Shown here one piece after another: positions 42,561 through 53,224 of a stretch of 64,000 bases of DNA. The notes below the pieces were generated by a model. That model was given only the letters and a program-made list of their open reading frames with translations, had not been told where the DNA came from and made no database searches. The stretch is from Knufia peltigerae (Eukaryota > Ascomycota > Eurotiomycetes > Chaetothyriales > Trichomeriaceae), in NCBI GenBank assembly GCA_030247855.1, contig JAPDRN010000004.1, positions 558,001 to 622,000 on the forward strand. Direction: 5' to 3'. The position numbers and the translations under genes are program-made. Position 1 is the stretch's first letter. Each line of letters begins with the position of its first letter.

Positions 42561-42696
42561 TCTCATATTATTATTCGTCACGTGCGACAATAACGTACTG
42601 TGACACTCGACAACCTTTGAACTCTCAACGAGTTAGGCGCGGCCTTCTGGTGCTGGTGTGAAAGTGCAGGATAAGCTTGTTCTGATTGGATTAGGC

Positions 42697-44893
42697 TCAT
42701 CCAGTGTCGAAAGTCTGCATGATTGGTAGACTCCAGAGGCCAGCCAAGTGGCCTAGTAGCGCAGGTGGATCTTGGCTGAGGATGTTTGTACCATAATCCT
42801 GTTCATGGCACCATGCGTCAAAGGCTTCTAGAATCGGACGGGCAACTTGTTCAAGCGACCTGACACTGGTTCCTGCCTCGGACCAGCGCCCAACTACCTT
42901 CCACAGAATGTCCATGACAGTATTCACGGTATTGGGCAAGATTTCCGACTCTATCTCTTCGATTTGGCGAAAGTCCGAGAGAGAATAGGCACGAATTGCT
43001 CCAAGCATGAATTGCAGAAGGAAGGCCCCAAGCTCGCAAAGGTGGTACGCTGCGTGCCAATAGTACAGCAGCATTCCGTTCCTGTCATTGATAGCATAGA
43101 TGTCTACTACCTTGAGAGCGGCTCTGATACTTTGCCGCCGCATGTCCAGCGTTGGCACTGGGTATCCCGGGGATGGTCTGTTGAGACGAAAGATCAGAAA
43201 ATGGTAAATGATGTCGTGGAATTGTATGGTCGTCGCCAACACGTCGTCCACGCTACTGTGTGTGGCGTTGTGCCATTCTTGTAAGCGGTGTGTCAGCCCA
43301 TTTTGCCAGTCGTGAAAGTCATCGGCAGTCATGGCGGTCGAAGAAGGGGAGTAGATCATGGTCAAGGTCTCCAATTCGAGCATTCGGGCAGACCAAACAT
43401 GTGGCGCCACGTATGATGAGCGACTCAGGAAAGAGTTTAGCATGCCGTTCGCTGAGACATATGGAAGCTGGTTGGCTTCATCAGCGCTAATGGCTCAACA
43501 GGGAAACCGATCTTTTGGAAAACAAACCTGAGTAGACACTTCCGTCACAGGCAAATTGAATGGTCTGGAGGGGATGTAATGCACATTACTTTACTCCGTA
43601 GTAGGCTGTCAGTCTCAAGGGGTTGTTGCCCAAGGAATCGTGGGTTTGCTCGTTCAAGCTCACTAACCAGTTCATGATATATGTAGACCAGAACAATATT
43701 CGCCGCTCATCCCTTTCCCTTTGGCTCAGTAACTTGCCTCGATCAGCGACCGCTTCGTGTTGCAAACCCATCTGCAACGCGAGGCTCATGGCCTCACCTG
43801 CACAGATGAACGGATCGCATGCCTGTGGGTAGAGGAAGCCGTAGTGGGCGAGTAAAAGCATTGCACGGAGCACTTCGTGCCCAGCCCCTTCAAAGACGAA
43901 TGGCAAGTGCAACTTGGCTCCGTTCCAGAACTCACGACCGAGGGTAGTGGCGCGCTGTCCGTCGAGCCGAGTGAGTGTCGTAGCCTGGTAATTTTTGCGG
44001 GAAAACATGTCAGTCAGTATGTACAAGTATGTGTGGGAACGTCCATGAAATGCAAAGAAGCAATGAAAGAAAACTCATCATACACTAATCGCCAGGGCCA
44101 TTCCTAGACTGAAATGATCAAAATGTGATGCCTGGGCAATATCTGGGCCTGTGATCCGCGCAAAAGATCGATCGAGCTCGTCTTCGTCCAGAAAGGGGTA
44201 CTGTGCCAAATAGGTGTCTTTGTAGTTTTTGAGAAGAATGCCGACGACGTCCTCGGGAACAGACTTTAGTGGTCTACCTCTTTTCTCTGCCGCCAAGTCT
44301 ACGGCAGCAGCAGTAATATTAGTAGCATCAGATCGGGATTTGGTGATGACGGGTGTGTTGTTGATGATGGCTAGGAACGGGGCCGGCGATAGTAACAATC
44401 TCTCAAAGAAGGCGAAGTCGTGACTGCTGGGGGCTGGTCCACTGGCGCCGGTGCGAGAACGATGATGAACATGCTCGGACCACTTGACGCCTGCGTGGGA
44501 TTCGTGGTCCGTGTCGGCAAGGCTACACTGTAAGTCGTCGAGAGCATCTTGGATGCCGAAAGGGTCGTCGGGGAGAGCACCATGGGTAGATTTGACGGCC
44601 TCGAGCCGTGATTCGAGTTGTTGAATGCGGCTCTCCAGGTCGGCCACCGCGCTGCGTGGTTTCAACGTGCCTGCCAGGCTGTCGTAACCTGTGCATTCGA
44701 CCGACGCCGAGGCACATGCACCACACTTGGGGTATTTTCCGTCACACTGGGTGCCGCTTTGGGTCAATATCATGGCTCACCCGTTGCAGGTAGGCTTTTG
44801 GGACAAGGGGGGAAAGGTGAAGGTGGTTCGTACCTTGGCCTTCCGACGACGACATCTCGCACATGCCTTGACAACACGGCGTGTGGGAGGCAT
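42697..44893 (-). CDS. Zn2Cys6 transcription factor
   Basis: Predicted exons 44893-44834, 44746-44084, 43984-43595 and about 43467-42697, giving about 627 residues. The first intron splits the zinc cluster: exon 1 ends CARCRRRKAK, exon 2 starts CDGKYPKCGACASASVEC, giving C-x2-C-x6-C-x6-C-x2-C-x6-C. A leucine-zipper-like helix follows (AVADLESRIQQLESRLEAV), then a fungal-specific regulatory domain (GMALAISATTLTR, GHEVLRAMLLLAHYGFLYP, AGEAMSLALQMGLQHEA, ERRILFWSTYIMNWLVSL). The third intron is uncertain: donor GTAAAG at 43594 sits in a TACTCCGTA word. Either a 127-base intron or two smaller events including a 30-base gap would restore the frame. Convergent with the regulator at 40257, divergent from the one at 45462. 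Confidence 0.75.
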
Positions 44894-45461
44894 TGTCCAG
44901 TGATATAGCTCTGCTCGAACTCACATAGCATTGTTTTTCATTCGCAGGCTGAGTGTGAGTGTTATTCGGTCATGCAGGAAGCATGTTACGATAGGATCGT
45001 AGGGAGAGGAATCTTCTTGGACGGGGAGAGGTACAGAAGAATTACTTAAATGCACTGTACCACTTCCACGGTCTTCACGCGTTGATACAGAAGTGGCCGC
45101 TGTGATGTGGCTTGAAGTTTGACGCTCGTGCTAAAGGTTCACAGATAGTCGTTGAGAGGATGGAGGTCGTTGAGCGATGAAGTTACGGTACGTTACTGAT
45201 TGTAGATGGATGAGAGGCTACAGTAACTATTTTGTCTGACAGAGAGTGTACGAGATCAATGGCGTTGTAACATTCGATACTGACAGTATTTTATTGTCAT
45301 TCTTTGACATCTAAAGCTCGGCTCGGCTCTGCGTCGGCGGATTCGCGACACTCTGCTTGTGCCTCAAGTGGCCACCATGATGCTGCTCTTGTAGAAATCG
45401 ACAATGAGCCTTATGCGCCGAGGGCCGGAATGGGATTCGATACTCGAACGCTCAGTCAGAC
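44894..45461. other. Shared promoter of two divergent Zn2Cys6 genes
   Basis: 568 bases between two divergent regulator genes. A T-rich patch with TGACA words lies at 45230-45310. No gene seen. Confidence 0.5.
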
Positions 45462-47169
45462 ATGTCTACAACGACCTGCACACAGTGCCGGGCACGCAAG
45501 ATTCGGGTTTGTTCTTGCCCCAGCTCGTCTTTATTGGCACTAATGTCTTCTAAGTGCGACACCAGGCTGCCTGAATGCCAATCATGCACGGCCAAAGGAC
45601 TCGAGTGCACCTTCTTCGACGTATCAACTGCAAAAGAAATACCCAGACGGTATGATCTACATCACCTACACCTCGAATACTGATTGACAATTGCAGTGAC
45701 CTGGACAGTTTGATGCGAAGGGCAACTGAACTGGAGGCAGAATTATCACGACGGTTGGAAGGCCCATTGATGCATCATCAGGCCATCAACTCTGAAATGG
45801 CATATCCCACTCAGACCCTCTCCACTGGCGGTCTGGCGCGATCGACCGTGTCATCAGAGTTGATTTCTTTCATGAGATTGCTGAGCAAACACTGGCCTCA
45901 CTTTTCCTTCCGACCTCCACGGTTCGTTACAAAGAAACGAATCATGACGACCTCCTCCTTCTTTGAAATGGACTATTCTTGGAATCGACTCTCGAACACG
46001 AAAGCCAGCACCATTCGGGACGAAGGAAAACCTTCAATTCTTCGACAGCTCATCAAGCATTGGGTAGAGGTAGTCCAACCAGAATTTCCATTATTAACGT
46101 CGCAGCAAATTACCAGCCTCGAAGAGTTCGATATTCAAAGTCTGCCTTCTACAGAAGCTATCATTGCAGCAGGTCTCTACTCGGTCTCAGCCGCATTGGT
46201 TGCCCGTGATTGCAGTCCTGAATTCGCAAGGCTGGAGACGTTCTATTGTCAACAGTTGGAAGAACATATACGCAATCAGGGCCCGGTCGAGGATCCTCAG
46301 TTGCAAAGACTGGAGATTACGGTTTATGTTTTCAAAGCACTGCATCACCTTGTTAAGCCAAATCAAAAGAACATTAATCTTCATGCCTTTATTAGTCTCA
46401 TATCTCAGAGATATAAGCAGTATTTTGGGTCGAAAATCGCCCCGTCGAACTTTCAGAGAGACGTCGACCAAGTCGCCACCTGCTTATATATACTCGAAAG
46501 GTTCGTCGAATGCAAGTGTCATTTGATGTGTCACACTGACTTCAATCCAGCACGGTTTGTCTGCAACTTGGCTTACCGTCGGCTCTTGTTTCGAGTCTAC
46601 ACGATCTCGATGCGGCATGGGCGCCCGAGGTCCTTCTACAAAAACAAATTCACGAGATTGAGTTCGGAACCGCCGTGTTGACAGACCAAGATGTGCACGC
46701 ATTGATCACAGACCCTGACATATTCACCGAAGGTATACGAAATGCCGGTATCAGAAAATCATTGGCATTATACCGGCTTGCCTTAAGCGAGGCTTCTGCA
46801 GTGCTCGCTTCTGGTAATTATGTTCCAACATCTTTTTTGGTCTTCAACCTATTGGTTCCACCTGTCCGAGACTATATCGAGGAAATAGCTGAAGGGAATC
46901 GGCGTTGCATGCTATTCAGTATACAGCTCACGACTGAACGTATACTTCAGGCAGGAGCGATTCTGGCAGCCTACCTTGTCATCCTTTCGATGGCACCATA
47001 CGATGCCGGACTTGCACTACCCGATCTCAGCCGCCCGGATACGACCCTCTGCTTTATGGAAATCTCTGCCCTTCTGGCGTCTTTTAGACATCGTTGGCCT
47101 CCTTGTTCGACCTATATCCGCCTCTGGGATGCTCTGATGGAACTTGTCTTACACAGTGCAACAAAATGA
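45462..47169 (+). CDS. Zn2Cys6 transcription factor
   Basis: Four exons: 45462-45506, 45555-45649, 45697-46500 and 46551-47169, with introns of 48, 47 and 50 bases, giving 520 residues. The first intron interrupts the zinc cluster, which spliced reads CTQCRARKIRCDTRLPECQSC then C after six residues. That intron is in frame and stopless, so its retention would insert 16 residues inside the cluster. A short helix follows (DLDSLMRRATELEAELSRRL), then a helical regulatory region (LTSQQITSLEEFDIQSLPST, IIAAGLYSVSAALVARDCSP, LQRLEITVYVFKALHHL, SNFQRDVDQVATCLYILEST) consistent with a fungal-specific transcription factor domain. It is the nearest regulator to the P450/SDR/amidohydrolase/MFS group and converges on the P450 with a 212-base gap. 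Confidence 0.8.
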
Positions 47170-47381
47170 TTTGCAGAAACACCCAGTGGCAACCCAACCA
47201 TTTTTATTCTAACCTATACGCGAACACTATTCCCTGGAGCCCACACAGAGACAACAGAGACTCTTTCAAAATCACCCTTGGTTTTGCCCCAATACGCTCG
47301 ACAGAATGGAACATAAATCTGCAATTAGTATCAATTCCGAATCTTTATCTCACAATGGTCGAGATCATTCCTCGTTGTTGC

Positions 47382-49214
47382 CTAGACCAAGTGCACTGCC
47401 TGAGCCGTTAAATCAGATTTCTCAAGATTAGACAAGAACAACTGTCGTGGGAAGCGTTCCTTCAACGTTATTGAGTACGGCTTCACAATAACCGTCTGAC
47501 CAGTGGTATCCTCGTTGAGATCCACATAGTGCGTGACGGGAGAAGAGGTTGGTGAAGCGGTGAATTCGAAATGCAGTATCAGGCGCAGGAACAAAGCATA
47601 CAGAATTCTGTTGGAAAGGGCGACGGCCGTGCACATCCTCGAACCGGCGCCAAAACTGTAATGATATGGCGCGCCAACTTTGAAAGTGCCATCCTCATCC
47701 AGCCAGCGCTCGGGACGAAACTGGTCGGCGTCAGGACCGTATGCCATTGTGTCGTGGTTGATCGCTTGTGCATTCTGATAGACAGCGACTTTTGAGGGGA
47801 TCTTAACTCCATTCCACTCGAAATCCTTGCATGTTTGACGGGGTGGAAGAAGTTGGATGGCAGCATAATATCGCAGCATTTCGCGCACCAGAGCCACAAT
47901 ATACGGCACACGCTCCTCTTGCAGACAATCTGACCATGCCTGCTCGGGTGAAGAATACACCTCCATGATGCCCTTGAAAGCTCGAGCCTGAATGTCTTGT
48001 CCCTGTGAAGATGAGAGATATCCGAGCCCGGCCAGCCCTGTGGTTGATAATGTCTCAAACCCTCCGGAGACCAGCGACACGTTAACCGATCGAATTTCCG
48101 CTGTGGCAGTATATTTAGAGCTTGCATCATCATGGTTCCTTTGGAAATTCTCTTACCATCGTTCAAACGCCCTTTTTCTTTCAGCAGGCCGCTGGAGATA
48201 CAGTCCACGGGCTTTCCTTCCTCCAAGGCTTTTGCCACCTTGTCGAGTAATTGGCCAAAGATCTCGTCTCGCTTCACACGATTAGCGATGGCGAGTTTTG
48301 TCCTGTCGTTTTGAGGCAAATAGCGATAGAAGGGGACATAGTCCTGGATATTATTGTTCGTTGAGCGAAAGCTGGAATTCATCAGAAAGCGCCTTCTCAG
48401 CTAACAAAACCCTTGGTTCCCTAATCAAGGCCACTTACGTCGAAACCGACAACGCAATATCGAGTAGCTCGTGCAGCATGGGATCTTCCAATCTATCGAA
48501 TCGAGTGGCAAAGCACATCATCAGTGTCAGGTTTAGAGCCATTCTCTGAAAATGGAGACGGGGATCCATTTCCATGCTTCTCCTGTCGCCCTTCTCGGAA
48601 ATTATGCGGAAACTGCTCGACTCCAGATCCTTGACAAGCGCCGTTATCTCAAGGTCAAGCATGTTTGCACTTTTCAGAATGGCAGGCCGTGTCATTATAG
48701 AACCCACAACAGTTCGACGTCGCTTGCATGATTCGTCCCATGGTGAGGTGCCGATTGTACCACCTGGTTCGTGTCAGCTGTAGCCACGGAGAGAAGACAG
48801 CAAGAGTGATTCACCTTGGGTCTTGCTCAAGACCGAGTGGAAAGTATAGAACAGTGGTCGATCAATTGTGGCACCGGCATTTTTCACTATGAAATCTTGG
48901 GCTGCGTCGAAGCTGTTCAGGACAATGATCCTTCGATTGCCTAGTCTGGCTTGGAAGACCGGCCAGTCGTTCTCGATCGCCCATTGTTGGAATTTGGACG
49001 CATGATCATTACCCAGAGCTTTCAGGTGGCCATAAAATGGTAGTGTCCCCGATGGCTCAGGAATCCCAGCGATCTTGTCGACGTCCGTACCATATGCTTG
49101 TTGATACATCCAGCGGCAGAACAAGATCAATATGGCCAGGAAACCCAGGACGAAGACGAACTTTGGATGCGTCGGGACATCTTCTTCATATGCTAGAATC
49201 TTAGTATATGCCAT
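47382..49214 (-). CDS. Cytochrome P450 monooxygenase, CYP504-like
   Basis: Four exons: 49214-48815, 48763-48439, 48371-48157 and 48100-47382, giving 552 residues; introns of 51, 67 and 56 bases, phases consistent. Start MAYTKILAYEEDV; an ATG three codons upstream is an alternative. One N-terminal membrane anchor (FVFVLGFLAILILFC). P450 landmarks: GTIGTSPWDESCKRRR (helix C), LNDAEIRSVNVSLVSGGFET (helix I), the ExxR helix VREMLRYY, FRPERW, and the heme loop YSFGAGSRMC with Cys about 82 residues from the end. Helices C and I and the ExxR surroundings resemble CYP504 phenylacetate hydroxylases (PhacA/PhacB). The heme signature ends C-T-A where most P450s have C-x-G. Likely substrate an aromatic acid, inferred. 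Confidence 0.85.
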
Positions 49215-49924
49215 GTTGAACATCAAGCACAACCTAAACCTCTGAAACCCGCAAGGAGTCAAAATTCTCAAGATCTTAAATTGTACTATCAAACAGCATG
49301 TGGTTTGCCTTGGGCTCTCTTATCAACTCCAGGCCAGTCTTACCACCAGGGGCTTTTTCAAGCGCAGACCAATGTACGTTACCACGCAATGACCTCGCCC
49401 CTCTCAGCGACTCCAAGTGCGGCGTTAGTACAAGAGGCAAACGCTGGGCTAATTCATAGCGACTGTGATGGTTGAGTGGAGAATGAACCTTGACTGGCCA
49501 CGTACGATGATCTTCACGATTGAGCGATCAACCATCAGTGACCACCACTATTGCCGCTCACATCAAGGGTACATTCAGCATGACAGATCAAGGTGGGTTT
49601 CGCGGTTCTCCGACCACACAGCAGTCACTGTTTCCACTGACGGGAAGACGTCGGAATCGACCGAATCTGATCCCTGTAGTTACGGTGTTTTGCGGAGATC
49701 TTCCCCATATTTACCTCCGGATGTATGAGTACTTGGCTAGAATTAGTGGCCAACATCGTCCACCAGTCCCCGATTACCCGATCCTTCATATCAAATGGAT
49801 AGAAGGTCTCCTAAGGCATAGTTATGATGATGGATCCAATCTCAAGAATTCAGCGACAAGTTCATTTTGATCGTCTTCTCTGGACAACGTCTCCAAGTGC
49901 CATGCCCGTAATCCTACGATCATT
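49215..49924. other. Shared promoter of the P450 and SDR genes
   Basis: 710-base divergent promoter region. Overlapping short frames (49465-49870) show no domain. No gene seen. Confidence 0.5.
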
Positions 49925-51003
49925 ATGGCAGAATTCAAGGTCGCTTCCATGTTCGACGTCAATGGTTGGAATGTGGTGATTACTGGAGGTGGTAGGCTGC
50001 GATAGTCTTTGGGGAACATGAAGACAAGCTGAATTAAGGTACATACAGGCAGTGGCCTGGGCAGGATTGTCAGCAAAGCCTTCTTGATCAACGGTGCTCA
50101 ATCGGTCACTCTCATAGACATACTTCAAGAACGCCTTGAAGACACAAAAGCAGAGTTTACGTCAATAAAGCAACGATTGGGACTTGATGGAGAGATATAT
50201 TGGTATACAATTCCACCTATCAATACCTGAAGACGGTCTCGCTAACTCTTTGACCTGTAGCATACGGGGCGACGTCAGTAACAAGTCTGGCATTGATGAG
50301 ATTGTCACTAAAGTTCGTGCTCTTGGAAAAGGAGTTGACACTCTTGTTGCGGCAGCAGGGATTAGGAGAGTTAACAAGAAGTCTTTTACTCCTGGACAAG
50401 GCCTGGCGGCTTTGGTTGAGAGTACCAGATCACTTGACTGGGCAGATCTTGATGATTCTTTCCACATCAATGTATTCTCACAATACTACCTAACGGCAGG
50501 CCTCCTGGATTTGCTGGGAGCAAGTGCAGCACGTCAACTTGGACGAGGCTCCGTGATTTGTTTCTCCAGTGTAGCAAGCAAACACACCGCTCAGTTTCTG
50601 CCTGCGTATCAAGCTTCGAAGGCCGCTGTGGACCATTTGGTCAAGATCATGGCTGCCGAATTTGCCGACCTCTACAGTAAGTATGGTTGATTGTTTTTTG
50701 TGCGTATTCGATAATTAATAGCAGCTGACACTGACGACCCTTGCTCCAACAGTACGAGTGAATGCAATTTCTCCTGGTTTATTTGCAAGTAACATGAATC
50801 CCCTGGATCCTAATCATCCGGACTCAAACATGAGATTCGCAAAGGAGATGCCGGCGCGGCGTCCAGGCACGGAACAGGAGCTTGCTTCTACGGCGTTGTT
50901 CCTCGCGAGCCCAGCTGGCTTTTATGTTACTGGGCAAAACATCAGAGTGGATGGAGGTAGATTGTTAGTAGCTGCTGGGAAGATACAGATCCGGGACGAT
51001 TGA
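49925..51003 (+). CDS. Short-chain dehydrogenase/reductase
   Basis: Four exons: 49925-49991, 50049-50202, 50261-50676 and 50753-51003, with introns of 57, 58 and 76 bases, giving 295 residues. Classical SDR: cofactor loop TGGGSGLGR (split by intron 1), acidic residue after strand 2 (LIDILQERLED), VAAAGIRR in the NAG position, catalytic Ser in ICFSSVASKH, and YQASKAA with the Tyr and Lys. The C-terminus VRVNAISPGLFASNM, then YVTGQNIRVDGG, is the usual end. It should oxidise or reduce an alcohol/ketone using NAD(H) or NADP(H). It is divergent from the P450 and convergent with the amidohydrolase (114-base gap), which suggests a shared pathway. Confidence 0.87.
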
Positions 51004-51117
51004 AGAGGATTTTGCCTACGCATGATGTATTTGGGTGTCAAGAGCGACAGCTTTTTTTCGATTACTTTCCAGTTGCTCTAGACCATACAGCCTGTTGGAA
51101 CAACTCCTTGTAAAGAC

Positions 51118-52518
51118 TCATTCGTCTAGCATTACCATTTTCCCGTCTTTCTTGTAAACAGCAGCGTCTTTCATCACAAAGTTGACCTTCCGGAAAGCCT
51201 GTCTATCGTCCCTTGGGTCTGTGTCAAGAGCAACAATATCTGCTCTAGTACCAGCATCGAACCATCCGAATCTCAACCCGCATAGGTCACCTCCACACGC
51301 GTCCCAACCTCCCACCGTGGCGGCCTCGATGACATCCTCGACCGGCACACCGGCTTCCATCATCAGTTCTAGTTCCCTTGCATTACTCCCATGGGGAACC
51401 GGGCCGGTGTCACCACCGCAAGCTAAACGTACACCCTTTTTATGTGCACAGGCGACTTTAGCTTTGATCTCTTCCAAGCGTTTTGGATGTAATTCCTCAC
51501 AAACCGACAAAGTTGGCACAAACACCACGTTGTTCTTGATCATCTGGTCGAACACCTCTTCGTTTGCAAAATAGGCATGTTCGATGGTGTGAACGCCTGC
51601 CTTGATGGCACACAAGGTGCCGTTGATCGTACCACAGTGGGCAGCGACAGGGCATTCAGCCAACCTGGCCTCTTGCACAATTGTGTCCATTTCCTCTTGA
51701 TTGAATAAAAGAACATCAGGGTTTGGGTTCGCCGGCGGGAACTTTACGCTGTGGATATATGGATGTTGCTGAGCGGGAGGATATCTCATAATTCGTCGAC
51801 GATAGTCAGCGAAGAACTTGATCACATCGGCGCCGGCTGCGATCCTACGACGGACCGCACGTCGAATCTCTTCAACACCGTCCACTGCATCAGCTCCGGC
51901 GGGGAGACACACATGGCCGTCTCCACCATTCTCGGTGCGCGGTTCATACGATCCAGTGCTTGCGATCACTTTGGTCGCGACAAATAGTCTCGGACCAGGC
52001 ATCAGGCCTCTAGCTATGGCGTCTCGGACGTTGGCATCCGAATCACCCATTGACTCTGAGCCCAAGTCACTGTCCAGCAAGTCAGTGGTCGACGCAAGTT
52101 GACGGGAGGACGATATGATTCTTGACTGACCGATAAGTGGTGAAGCCGGCGAGAAGAGCTTTTCGGCAATGATTCACAGACCTGATGATTCTCTCGGCAG
52201 CACTCTCATCACGCTTCTGATTAAGACTGGGGCGTTCCCTGTGAGACAGACATCAGTGATTGCCCGTGAGGACTAGAACCATCATAATACTTACTGGTAT
52301 GCATGGAGGAAGATGTGTGTATGAGCGTCGACCATTCCAGGAATAACAGTCTTGCCACGCAGGTCGATATCATTCTCTTTGATCTCACGCTCGGCTTTTC
52401 TTGTCCAGACTTTGACGATGTTGCCACTTGTCTGGTCGACGGAGATTGAAACATCTGGCAAGAATTTCTTCTGCTTGGGATCAAACAAACTCGATGTGTG
52501 TAATGTGAGTTCAGACAT
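51118..52518 (-). CDS. Metal-dependent amidohydrolase
   Basis: Three exons: 52518-52295, 52238-52131 and 52069-51118, with introns of 56 and 61 bases, giving 427 residues; start MSELTLHTSS. TIM-barrel amidohydrolase with all metal-site elements visible: H-x-H in GMVDAHTHIFLH, a Lys that may be carboxylated in ADVIKFFADY, His in VAAHCGT, His in HTIEHAYFANEE and Asp in ACGGDTGPVPHG. It belongs to the imidazolonepropionase/prolidase-like branch whose fungal members cleave amides, N-acyl amino acids or dipeptides. The flanking landmarks RDESAAERIIRSV and LLAGFTTYRDLGSESMGDSD are typical of that branch. The substrate is unknown. It shares a 706-base promoter with the transporter. Confidence 0.86.
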
Positions 52519-53224
52519 TGTTGCTGGGTGGCCGCAAAACCGGCTCTTCCAAAGTAGATGTCTATGTCGACGAAAAAGGTTTCCACTATCAATGAAAGAC
52601 AGGTATCTACAGGCTAGCAATTGGACGGCAACACGGAGTTGGAGTCTGCCGTCAAGAAAGGACTTTGGCGCACATTCGCAAAGACTAACATCGGGTGGAA
52701 CATCCTACAACAATGGATTGGAAATCTCCTGAGAAACGCGGTCCACGGCATTTTCTCCGGGACGGTTATGGATCTGGTTGACCACAGTCAGAGCCTATCT
52801 TCATCATATCATAAACTAACTCCGCATTTCATGGCAGTCGTCGGACACATACCGAAATCATAGCATGAATGTCACGGTGTAATCCGAAAGGTGGGACCCA
52901 CTTGGGACGAAGACCCAGGAATTGGCAGCGTCTTCCTGCCCTTCTCCAGATTCTTGAGGCTTCGGATCTTGAGTCGCTGTTGGAAGCCATGATCTATTCG
53001 CCATGCGATATGCATGTTGAGCAGACTGCTAGCCCCGTGGTCTGTCATGTATATAATGTACGTTATGATCAACGGCCTCCCTCTCCGCAAAGACTTCAGG
53101 CGCCTCATTGGTATAGAAGTGAGCCATCTGGATCGACTATAACAACTACAATCATTGAGAGGTAACAGTACGCTATCACAACCACTTTTAACCTTCCTGT
53201 CTATCTGCAACTCTTTTTTCCAAC
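52519..53224. other. Shared promoter of the amidohydrolase and MFS transporter genes
   Basis: 706-base divergent promoter region. Short frames have no recognisable domain. No gene seen. Confidence 0.5.
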
